This document shows positions 1 through 5,591 of a stretch of 9,103 nucleotides of DNA, piece after piece. Origin of the DNA: Nitrosopumilaceae archaeon. GTDB taxonomy: Archaea; Thermoproteota; Nitrososphaeria; Nitrososphaerales; Nitrosopumilaceae. The DNA is taken from the NCBI GenBank assembly GCA_021296165.1, contig JAGWAW010000092.1, forward strand, positions 406 through 9,508. Direction: 5' to 3'. The position numbers and the translations under genes are program-made. How positions within the stretch are numbered: position 1 is the first letter of the stretch; the number at the start of each line of letters is the position of its first letter. The notes under the pieces are model-generated. The model worked only from the letters and a program-made list of their open reading frames with translations. It was not told where the DNA came from and did not search any database.

Positions 1-40
1 CGAACGGTTTGCCCCGGACGGCAGGGCTGCGGCGTATACG

Positions 41-72
41 GCATGCTGCGGCGGCTTGCCGCACCGCCATGC
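41..72. repeat. Imperfect hairpin upstream of the tnpB remnant
   Basis: GCATG (41-45) pairs with CATGC (68-72), and TGCGGC (47-52) pairs with GCCGCA (58-63) around a five-base loop. One base on the left and four on the right form an internal bulge. IS200/IS605-family elements carry subterminal hairpins at their left end, and this one lies about 65-95 bases before the open tnpB frame, so it is a candidate left-end hairpin. The transposase gene for mobilisation (tnpA) is not in the window, and no boundary can be fixed from one copy. GC-rich DNA forms such hairpins by chance, so confidence is modest. Confidence 0.35.
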
Positions 73-1372
73 TGGAGGGAGGGCGCCGTCGGAAATGCGC
101 GCGTATGTGTTCTGGATTTTATTGCATTCTTTATGACCAGCACTACGCACGAATGAAAATGGCGAAGTCGAGAAGGTACCGTACCTTGACCGAGAGGCGT
201 ACAAGATGGCAAAGGCGGTAGCCAAGGAGTCGGGGGTCGACGTAAGCGTGATACGGGATAAGGTTCGCTCACAGCTGGGCGGGTTCGCGTGGTACTATGG
301 GTTCCCACCAAACTCCCGAGACACGCGCAACCGCATCAGCCTGCTGCTTACCAAGTGGCGCGCCGAGTACGCATGGATGCGGGAGTGTCCAGTGCAGTAT
401 GAGCTGGGCGCAATACGTAACGCCGTGAACGCGGTGGATCGCTCCATATTGGACAACTCTGATATGATGCCGACGCGGCAGCCCGGGAAGCGCGCGGCGC
501 TGTTCTGCCCCAGCAACCAGGCGGTGAACCGGAAGGGGCCGCGCGAGCTGCGGGTGCCCGGCTTTACACTATATACAAAGAAAGCCATTCCAAAGGAATG
601 GGACATCCGCTCCTGCCACATAGTCGAGACCACCCCATACCGTACAAAGAGTACGGGCCGCGGTTCGCGCACCTTCGAGGTCCACGTGCAGGTCCGGGAG
701 CGCATAAAACGACAGCCGACGAACGTCATGGCGCGCGGCGTGGACCTGGGCGGCAAGCACATAGCCGCGACGGCCGCAGACCATGCCGCACCTGGAACTG
801 TGGCGCGAGATCCGGGCATTGCAGTCCGAACGCGACCAAAAGAAGAAGGGCGGCCACGCGTGGCTTGCCATAGACAGGAATATCCGCATTAAGAGGGGAA
901 AAGCCAACCGCATGGGAAAAAACGCCCGCCTCCAGGGCGCCGCGTTCATATCGCATGGCGTCTGCTATGTCATACTGGAGGTGCTTAACCTCAAGGCGAT
1001 GATGAAGCGCGGCGGCAACCCGAAGCGCCGCCTCAACGACATGCTCCAGATGGCCGGCATTGGGGGCTTCCGCGGTATGATAATACGGAACACCGCCAGG
1101 AACGGCGCGCACATAATACTGGTGGACGCGAAAAACACCAGCAACGAGTGCACCATGTGCGAGTTCGTATCCAAGGAGAGCCGCGTCTCGCGGGACTCCT
1201 TCATTTGCGTTAGTTGTGGGGACGAGTCACACGCCGATCTGAATGCGGCATGCGTGATTCTAAAGCGGGGCATTATACAATGCCCTGTGGACCGGGCGGA
1301 GGGGCAGGCCGTCCATAGGCGCCGGGCCGTGGAGCGCAACCAGTCAACGCGCCAACCGGCCTGGCCGCGGAA

Positions 1373-1392
1373 GAGGGGGCTCGATCCCCCTC
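1373..1392 (+). repeat. Perfect 7-bp hairpin in the tnpB 3' end
   Basis: GAGGGGG (1373-1379) pairs perfectly with CCCCCTC (1386-1392) around the loop CTCGAT. It lies in the weakly conserved tail of the tnpB frame, about 130 bases past RuvC-III. In IS200/IS605 elements this is where the guide RNA (omega RNA) scaffold and right end are encoded, so it may be part of such a scaffold. No promoter or guide boundary is visible. Confidence 0.5.
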
Positions 1393-1425
1393 ATTTGCGG
1401 TGGGGGCGCCAGAAAATTACGCAAC

Positions 1426-1442
1426 TCGAGATTCAGTCTCGA
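1426..1442 (+). repeat. Perfect 6-bp hairpin next to the tnpB stop
   Basis: TCGAGA (1426-1431) pairs with TCTCGA (1437-1442) around the loop TTCAG, four bases before the TGA at 1446-1448. A small perfect hairpin at the very end of the element is typical of IS200/IS605 right ends, where TnpA cuts nearby and where the omega RNA scaffold passes into the guide. The role here is inferred from position only. Confidence 0.45.
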
Positions 1443-1460
1443 TTGTGAATATTCCCCACA

Positions 1461-1498
1461 AGGTCGGGCACACCGGCGTATGGGTGGATGCCCGGCCT
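1461..1498. repeat. Long 14-bp hairpin downstream of tnpB
   Basis: Bases 1461-1470 pair with 1489-1498 (ten pairs, one T-G wobble at 1464/1495). After a two-base bulge (1487-1488), CACC (1471-1474) pairs with GGTG (1483-1486), leaving an eight-base loop. It is among the strongest folding elements in the window and begins 12 bases after the tnpB stop. It may be an element-end hairpin, a terminator for tnpB or its guide RNA, or part of an unrelated RNA. There is no T-run directly after it; a run of six T lies at 1679-1684. Confidence 0.55.
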
Positions 1499-1798
1499 GA
1501 ACGATACCGTACATCTGATGCGTCCGCTCCGAGGCGGTGCTGCGCGCCCGAATGCCCACACGCAGATGAAATGGAGGCTACGCCCGACATTCCCACGAAA
1601 CCGCCGGTCAGGACATTCAATCACCTACCATGCCGGGACACCCCAGACCGACGCGGTGCAGTCCGGTCACCACACCCATTTTTTCAGCGCGCCTTGTGCC
1701 GCCGGATTCGTTTGCGCGGTCATGGAATGGTCTTGGGCACCTGATATAATTTAGAACATCTTCCGATCACGAACCTTCTCCGCATACAACCCCTGCCG
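1499..1798. other. Gene-free spacer between tnpB and purM
   Basis: No recognisable protein is encoded here; the open frames are composition-driven and overlap one another on both strands. GACCG (1646-1650) and CGGTC (1664-1668) form a weak inverted repeat followed by six T at 1679-1684, which could end a plus-strand transcript. An AT-rich island, GATATAATTT, at 1743-1752 stands out from the GC-rich surroundings. On the minus strand it reads TTATAT and lies 23-24 bases before an ATG at 1723 that opens an 18-codon frame; I do not call this a gene. Confidence 0.5.
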
Positions 1799-2824
1799 CT
1801 ACTCCAGGGTATAGGAACCGACGCGGACCCCCCGCCGGCCGGTGACGCTCCCTATCACGTCGGAGTCGATGTCGTACTGCCGGAATATGCTCCGAACGCC
1901 TTCGGCCTCGGTCTGGGGTGCCACCACGCAGAATCCCACCCCCATGTTGAAGGTACGGTACATCTCTGTATCACTCACCCCCTGCTCGGCTATCAGCCCC
2001 ATAATGGGCGGTACTGGGGGAGGCGCATCTATCTCGAACCCCACGTCCTTGAGCCGCGTCAGCTTGGAGAAGGATCCTCCGGTGATGTGGGCCAGGCCGT
2101 GGACCTCGCACCCGCGCAGTATGTCCAGGACGGGCCGGGTGTATATCCGGGTGGGCTCCAGCAGCGCCTCGCCGATGCGGCCCACCCCGCGCACGCTGTC
2201 GTGTATGGAGAACCTGGGGAACAGGGCCCGCCGGGCCAGCGTGTATCCGTTGGAGTGGAGGCCGCTGCTGCGCGCCCCCACTATGACATCCCCCGGGCTT
2301 ATGTCGCCGCCCAACACGACGCGGTCCGGCTCCACCAAGCCCGTCACGGTCCCGGCCAAGTCAAAGGCGAACCCGTCCCCGGCGAACATGTCCGGCATGA
2401 TTGCCGTCTCCCCGCCCACGATGGGGACGCCCGCCGTCCGGGCGCCCTCCACCAAGCCGGCGGCCAAGGCCTCGAATATGGCCGGCTCGTTCCGGTTGGC
2501 GGCGATATAGTCCACGAACGAGGCGGGAGCCGCCCCCACGCAGACTATATCGTTGACATTCATTGCCATGCAGTCTATGCCCACCGTGTCGTACTTTTTC
2601 AGGGCGTTGGCCACCATCACCTTGGTCCCCACGCCATCTGTATGCGTGGCCAGCAGCCGGCCCCCGGGAATCTCCACCAGCCCCGCGTAGTGCCCGAAGC
2701 CGTGTACGGTGGTGTCGCGGTGCGTTGCCGCTATCAAGTCCCCAATGGATTTCTGGCTACGCCGTATGGCGGCGACGTCCACGCCGGCCTCTTCGTATGT
2801 TATTCCCACGCCGAGGCGCCCCAT
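1799..2824 (-). CDS. purM: Phosphoribosylformylglycinamidine cyclo-ligase (AIR synthetase)
   Basis: Closes the imidazole ring in purine synthesis: FGAM plus ATP gives AIR, ADP and phosphate, in the cytosol. The 341 residues match the family length. Visible motifs are YEEAGVD (10-16), ATHTDGVGTK (59-68), the AMNVNDIVCVGA segment (87-98), VGGETAIMPDMF (136-147), SSGLHSNGYTL (186-196), HITGG (246-250) and a C-terminal FNMGVGF, in the usual PurM order. The frame stays open to 3028, but the added 68 residues look like read-through of the spacer. I use the ATG at 2824 as the conventional start. The GTG at 2809 (five codons in) is a serious rival, because TTTTAA lies 26.5 bases before it, the spacing seen at other genes here. 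No other pur gene is in the window. A short inverted repeat (1791-1795 with 1805-1809) encloses the stop codon. Confidence 0.96.
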   Translation of the reverse strand: MGRLGVGITYEEAGVDVAAIRRSQKSIGDLIAATHRDTTVHGFGHYAGLVEIPGGRLLATHTDGVGTKVMVANALKKYDTVGIDCMAMNVNDIVCVGAAPASFVDYIAANRNEPAIFEALAAGLVEGARTAGVPIVGGETAIMPDMFAGDGFAFDLAGTVTGLVEPDRVVLGGDISPGDVIVGARSSGLHSNGYTLARRALFPRFSIHDSVRGVGRIGEALLEPTRIYTRPVLDILRGCEVHGLAHITGGSFSKLTRLKDVGFEIDAPPPVPPIMGLIAEQGVSDTEMYRTFNMGVGFCVVAPQTEAEGVRSIFRQYDIDSDVIGSVTGRRGVRVGSYTLE

Positions 2825-2832
2825 GATGGCGG

Positions 2833-2838
2833 TTAAAA
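2833..2838 (-). promoter_or_regulatory. Candidate TATA box for purM (TTTTAA)
   Basis: On the minus strand the bases read TTTTAA. The centre is 11.5 bases before the ATG at 2824 but 26.5 bases before the in-frame GTG at 2809. If it is the TATA box, transcription would begin at or near the GTG and exclude the ATG. Its weak match to TTATAT keeps the confidence modest. Confidence 0.45.
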
Positions 2839-2891
2839 GGATCCCGGGGGCGGGGGCCTCCTGCGGGGCATCATGCGCGCCGGCATCCGCA

Positions 2892-3000
2892 GGCTGTCCA
2901 AACCACCTCTCCGGTGCAGCCGGGAACGCCCCATCCCGTACCAGATACGAGGCCGACAGGGACGCTCCCGTAGGACCAGACCCAAGCCGGCTCGGCTTTT
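2892..3000 (+). other. Hairpin-rich spacer between purM and aIF1A
   Basis: No protein is recognised in the 236-base divergent spacer (2825-3060). Several adjacent inverted repeats occur: GGCTG/CAGCC (2892-2896, 2917-2921) enclosing CACC/GGTG (2904-2907, 2913-2916); CGGGA/TCCCG (2921-2925, 2934-2938); GGGA/TCCC (2959-2962, 2966-2969); and AAGCCG/CGGCTT (2984-2989, 2993-2998), whose T-run reaches 3000. The last resembles an intrinsic terminator on the plus strand. Read as one unit this could be a small RNA, but I match it to no known family, and GC-rich DNA gives short hairpins by chance. Confidence 0.3.
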
Positions 3001-3060
3001 CGCATGATATTCCAATCCCGGGTAACAAGTCAGGTCCACCCAGCCGAGCGTGCGTGAATT

Positions 3061-3366
3061 ATGAAGTACCGCATAGTGCAGATCCAAGAGCTTATAGTAC
3101 GCCTTCCCGAGGAGGGGGAGCTCTTCGGACGCGTCCTAAAGATATTGGGCGGCGAGTTAGTCATGGTAAAATGCACCGACGGCATAACAAGGCGGGGCCG
3201 CATACGTGGCAAGCTCAAGCGCCGGGTCTGGATCCGGGACAACGACATAGTGATCATCGCCCCTTGGGACTTTAAGAGCGATGTGATGGGTGACATAGTG
3301 TGGCGGTTTACGCTCCCCCAGGTGGGGTGGCTGAAGGAAAAGTCCCACGTTCCCCGGGACTTTTAG
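3061..3366 (+). CDS. eif1A: Archaeal translation initiation factor 1A (aIF1A)
   Basis: OB-fold factor that binds the A-site region of the 30S subunit and helps position initiator tRNA. The 101 residues contain the family's core in order: LPEEGELFGRVLKILGG (15-31), a KCTDG strand, RGKLKRRVWIRDNDIV and the APWDF...GDIVWRFT segment near the C-terminus. The ATG at 3061 is the earliest possible start because TGA at 3055-3057 stops the same frame. The usual short, very basic N-terminal tail is replaced by a rather hydrophobic MKYRIVQIQELIV. No strong TATA box is seen at the usual distance; GATATT at 3006-3011 would give a short leader. The gene is divergent from purM and ends in a strong inverted repeat that overlaps the stop codon, with the glycerate kinase gene starting 48 bases later from its own promoter. 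Confidence 0.95.
   Translation: MKYRIVQIQELIVRLPEEGELFGRVLKILGGELVMVKCTDGITRRGRIRGKLKRRVWIRDNDIVIIAPWDFKSDVMGDIVWRFTLPQVGWLKEKSHVPRDF
3338..3364 (+). terminator. 9-bp inverted repeat with T-run at the aIF1A stop codon
   Basis: AAAAGTCCC (3338-3346) is a perfect inverted repeat of GGGACTTTT (3356-3364), with a nine-base loop. The last T is the first base of the TAG stop (3364-3366). A GC stem running into four T matches an intrinsic-terminator shape, unusually placed inside the last codons. The repeat is symmetric, so it would also work on the minus strand. Termination is inferred. Confidence 0.6.
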
Positions 3367-3385
3367 TCGCGTGTGGCGCGGGCAG

Positions 3386-3391
3386 TTATAT
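3386..3391 (+). promoter_or_regulatory. TATA box for glycerate 2-kinase (TTATAT)
   Basis: TTATAT is centred 26.5 bases before the ATG at 3415, the distance at which an archaeal TATA box places the transcript start on the start codon. It lies 20 bases after the aIF1A stop, so the kinase has its own promoter. It also argues against the GTG at 3373 as the start, since that codon lies before the box. Confidence 0.7.
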
Positions 3392-3414
3392 CCGCCGGTC
3401 CCGGCCCCACCCCC

Positions 3415-4701
3415 ATGAGGATATCCAACGCGGCGGCTCTGGGCACCACCAAGAGGGCCCGCCACGCCATATCCATACTGGAGGCAGGTCTGGCCGCGGC
3501 GGATCCCGCCCGCATCATACCGCGGTTCGTGCGGGAGGGAGCGGTGCGGGCCGGCGGCGCGGACCTGCCGCTGGATAGGTACGACACCATATGCACGGTG
3601 GCCGTCGGCAAGGCCGCCGACGCGATGAGCCGGGCCGTCTCCCGCATACTGCCGGTGAGGGCCGGCATGGTGGTGGTCCCCCGCGACTCCAAGCCGGCAA
3701 CGCGCGGCCATCGATTCGGGGTGTACAGATCAGAGCACCCCCACCCGGGCAGGGGCAGCGTGGCCGCCGCCAAGGCCGTGCTCAAGTTCCTGGGCAACCG
3801 GCGGGAGAACGACTTTGTGCTGTTTTTGGTGTCTGGGGGGGCCTCCTCACTGCTGGCCCTGCCCGACGGCGTCACGCTCCAAGACAAGATGTACGCCACC
3901 CAGACGCTGCTGCGGTGCGGCGCCTCCATATCCGAGATAAACTGCGTCCGAAAGCACATCTCCCGCATAAAGGGCGGGCGGCTGCCGGAGGCGATGCCCT
4001 GCTCCGGGGCGTCCCTGATAATGTCCGACGTGGAGGGCGACGATCCGGGGACCGTGGCCTCGGGCCTGACGCACATGGATACGACCACCTTCGGCGACGC
4101 GCTGGACGTCATATCGCGGTACGGGATAACGTCCAAGATGCCCCCCGGCGTGGTGGAGCGGCTGCAGTCGGGGGCGGCCGGCTCCATACCGGAGACCCCC
4201 AAGGCCACCCGCATCCCACACCAGATCATAGCCAACAACCGGACTTGCCTGGATGCAATGGAAGCCAGGGCCACAACCCTGGGGTACGCCACCGAAACGG
4301 CCCAGTACTATGGGGACATAGGCGGGGCGGCCGCCTCCATACCGGGCCGCATCCGGGAGGGCAGATGCCTGGTGTTCGGCGGCGAGCCCCGGGTCCACGT
4401 GGCCGGCCGGGGAAGGGGGGGCCGCAGCCAGGAGCTGGTGCTGCGGGCTGCCCTCCTGCTGGGGGACGGGGCCCTGGTGGCATCCATGGGGACCGACGGC
4501 ATCGACGGCAACACCCGGGCGGCGGGCGCCATGCACGAGGGACCGGCCTGCGATACGGAGATGGCCGAATCGTGTGTCTTGAGCAACGACTCCCACGCCT
4601 ACTTTGCCAGGTACGGCGGGCTAATCACGACGGGGCACACCGGCACCAACCTGCTGGACATAGGGGTGGCGCTGGCCGGGCGCCCCGCGCCGGGGGCATA
4701 G
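3415..4701 (+). CDS. gckA: Glycerate 2-kinase (MOFRL family)
   Basis: Phosphorylates D-glycerate to 2-phosphoglycerate with ATP, in the cytosol, feeding lower glycolysis/gluconeogenesis. From the ATG at 3415 the protein has 428 residues, usual for the family. Motifs in order: VAVGKAADAM (62-71), SEHPHPG (106-112), FLVSGGASSLLALP (137-150), CVRKHISRIKGGRL (177-190), IMSDVEGDDPGTVASG (202-217), the glycine-rich FGGEP...GRGRGGRSQEL (321-341), MGTDGIDGNT (358-367) and TTGHTGTNLLDIG (405-417), the last parts forming the MOFRL domain. A GTG at 3373 would add 14 residues, but the TATA box at 3386-3391 and the family-like start MRISNAAALGTTKRA favour 3415. No other enzyme of glycerate or serine metabolism lies nearby, so the physiological role is inferred from the family. 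Confidence 0.93.
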   Translation: MRISNAAALGTTKRARHAISILEAGLAAADPARIIPRFVREGAVRAGGADLPLDRYDTICTVAVGKAADAMSRAVSRILPVRAGMVVVPRDSKPATRGHRFGVYRSEHPHPGRGSVAAAKAVLKFLGNRRENDFVLFLVSGGASSLLALPDGVTLQDKMYATQTLLRCGASISEINCVRKHISRIKGGRLPEAMPCSGASLIMSDVEGDDPGTVASGLTHMDTTTFGDALDVISRYGITSKMPPGVVERLQSGAAGSIPETPKATRIPHQIIANNRTCLDAMEARATTLGYATETAQYYGDIGGAAASIPGRIREGRCLVFGGEPRVHVAGRGRGGRSQELVLRAALLLGDGALVASMGTDGIDGNTRAAGAMHEGPACDTEMAESCVLSNDSHAYFARYGGLITTGHTGTNLLDIGVALAGRPAPGA

Positions 4702-4720
4702 GCTACACCCGTGCCGACGT

Positions 4721-4753
4721 GTGGGGCGGTTTGGCTCCAAGGCACCGCCCCGC
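4721..4753. terminator. 10-bp hairpin between convergent genes
   Basis: Bases 4721-4730 pair with 4744-4753 (GTGGGGCGGT with ACCGCCCCGC, one T-G wobble) around a 13-base loop. It lies 19 bases after the glycerate kinase stop and 19 bases beyond the stop of the minus-strand gene that converges on it, so it could end both transcripts. There is no T-run, so ordinary archaeal U-tract termination is not supported. Confidence 0.4.
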
Positions 4754-4772
4754 ATGCAGACACCGGCCGGTT

Positions 4773-5153
4773 CTAGTCGGCGCCGGTATGGAGCTTGGCC
4801 AGATCCACCACGGACATCATCCCGTCCGGATCCAGCAGCACCCCGTGTGTGGAGCCGCCGAACCTCCCCACGTCCAGGAAGACGTACGGGCCGATGGTCG
4901 CCACCAGCTCAGGCTTGGCGGTGATATCATACACGTACAGGTCGCCGGCGGCCACCATGACGTACGTGGTACCGTATATGGTCACAGACGCGATGTCGGT
5001 GGGGCGGCTGGGTACATCTATGCGGTACTCCGTGTCAAGATCTGTCGTCCACACGTGTACGCCAGGCCCGTCCCCTGCCGAGGCCACGTACCTGACACCC
5101 CCGACGGTGGCCGCGTCCACGCTCCCCACGTCTCGAGTATGTACGCCACGCAA
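4773..5153 (-). CDS. Hypothetical beta-propeller-like protein, possibly a fragment
   Basis: I do not recognise a specific family. The 126 residues look like real protein: three roughly 40-residue units, each with a glycine turn and a hydrophobic beta strand followed by a polar turn. Examples are GGVRYVASAGDGPGVHVW, GTTYVMVAAGDLYVYDIT and GVLLDPDGMMSVVDLA. This resembles blades of LVIVD or WD40-type propellers, where four to eight blades are needed to close a ring, so three suggests a truncated gene or a piece that assembles with others. No signal peptide or membrane helix is seen. The upstream start is weak: TTG at 5153, with GTG at 5129 and 5120 as rivals, and no clear TATA box. It is divergent from rpl32e and converges on the glycerate kinase gene. 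An ACCGGC/GCCGGT repeat (4762-4767, 4782-4787) encloses its stop codon. Confidence 0.6.
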   Translation of the reverse strand: MRGVHTRDVGSVDAATVGGVRYVASAGDGPGVHVWTTDLDTEYRIDVPSRPTDIASVTIYGTTYVMVAAGDLYVYDITAKPELVATIGPYVFLDVGRFGGSTHGVLLDPDGMMSVVDLAKLHTGAD

Positions 5154-5162
5154 TCCCCAAGG

Positions 5163-5170
5163 TATTTATT
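5163..5170 (+). promoter_or_regulatory. TATA box for rpl32e-rpl19e (TATTTATT)
   Basis: TATTTATT is centred 26.5 bases before the ATG at 5193, in a GC-rich context with no Shine-Dalgarno sequence before the ATG. This fits a leaderless transcript starting at rpl32e. Confidence 0.7.
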
Positions 5171-5192
5171 CAAACCGCAGATTGGTGCAGTC

Positions 5193-5591
5193 ATGGCCAT
5201 CAACAAGCAGGCCCTAGCCAAGCGCCGCCTGATAAAGGGGGGGAACCCCGACTTTGTCAGGCCGGAGAGCTGGAGGTACGTCCGCATAAAGCCCCGATGG
5301 AGGAAGCCCAAAGGCGTGGACAACCACCAGCGCAAGCAGAAGAGCCGGGGCAGGCCGGGACTGGTCAAGATAGGGTACGGCGGACCCCGCCTCGCCCGGG
5401 GCCTTCACCCGTCCGGGTACACGGACAACTTGGTGTACAGGGTGGAGGACTTGGAGGGACTGGATCCTGCCAGAGACGGCGTCCGGCTGGGCCACTCGGT
5501 GGGGAGGCGCAAGCGCATAGCCGTCATAAAGAGAGCCATCGAGCTCAAGTTCAAGATATTCAACGGAAGGGTGGACGTGAATGGTGGTTAA
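5193..5591 (+). CDS. rpl32e: Large-subunit ribosomal protein L32e (eL32)
   Basis: Component of the archaeal 50S subunit, shared with eukaryotes and absent from bacteria. The 132 residues show the family pattern: a basic start, FVRPESWRYVRIKPRWRKPKG, then KIGYGGPRLARGLHPSG, a LVYRVEDLEGLDP segment, and VGRRKRIAVIKRAIEL near the C-terminus. The start at 5193 is set by these residues and by the TATA box 26.5 bases upstream; the same frame is open far upstream but that part reads through the glycerate kinase gene and is arginine-, glycine- and histidine-rich noise. The last four codons overlap the start of rpl19e by 11 bases, so the two are one transcript. In many archaea both lie in the spc operon beside L6 and L18; neither is here. 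Confidence 0.96.
   Translation: MAINKQALAKRRLIKGGNPDFVRPESWRYVRIKPRWRKPKGVDNHQRKQKSRGRPGLVKIGYGGPRLARGLHPSGYTDNLVYRVEDLEGLDPARDGVRLGHSVGRRKRIAVIKRAIELKFKIFNGRVDVNGG

Larger units (their letters stand above)
206..1448 (+). pseudogene. tnpB: TnpB (IS200/IS605 OrfB family), split by a frameshift
   Basis: RNA-guided RuvC-type nuclease of IS200/IS605 elements, found here in two frames. The first segment (206-892, ATG at 206, 228 residues) ends with RuvC-I, RGVDLGGKHIA, with catalytic Asp at residue 180 (codon 743-745). The second segment (783-1448) carries RuvC-II, VILEVLNLK (Glu codon 978-980), a zinc ribbon CTMC...CVSCG, and RuvC-III, HADLNAA (Asp codon 1236-1238). All three catalytic acids and four zinc cysteines are therefore present, but joining them needs a one-base shift. 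It must fall between the frame-3 stop at 762-764 and about base 800, where the basic linker resumes (REIRALQSERDQKKKG). Together the parts approach the usual length of about 400 residues. The first frame is open back to 137 without a start codon, so the N-terminus is also unsettled. Either it is a decayed gene or a sequencing error; programmed frameshifting is less likely because no slippery run is seen. Confidence 0.85.

Noticed and set aside
9..221. 70-codon open frame at the left edge
   Set aside because: It is Arg-rich, overlaps the TnpB frame and the left hairpin, and has no recognisable homology pattern.
1373..1392. tRNA T-arm look-alike (G-rich stem with CTCGAT loop)
   Set aside because: The loop lacks the invariant TTC and no acceptor, D or anticodon arm is found around it.
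1400..1744. 114-codon open frame in the tnpB-purM spacer
   Set aside because: It begins inside tnpB, crosses strong hairpins, overlaps other open frames and shows no protein-like pattern.
2087..2836. Open frame antisense to purM
   Set aside because: It lies fully within a well-supported gene and has no recognisable domain or promoter.
2825..3028. 68-residue N-terminal extension of purM
   Set aside because: The frame is open to 3028, but PurM homology begins at about codon 69, and the extension would place the protein far above family length.
3373..3414. GTG start for glycerate kinase 14 codons upstream
   Set aside because: The TATA box lies after this codon and is spaced correctly for the ATG at 3415, which also gives the family-like N-terminus.
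3591..5192. Very long plus-strand open frame upstream of and in frame with rpl32e
   Set aside because: It overlaps the glycerate kinase gene in another frame and the propeller ORF on the other strand. Its product is dominated by Arg, Gly, His and Pro, typical of shadow frames in GC-rich DNA. Real L32e starts at 5193.
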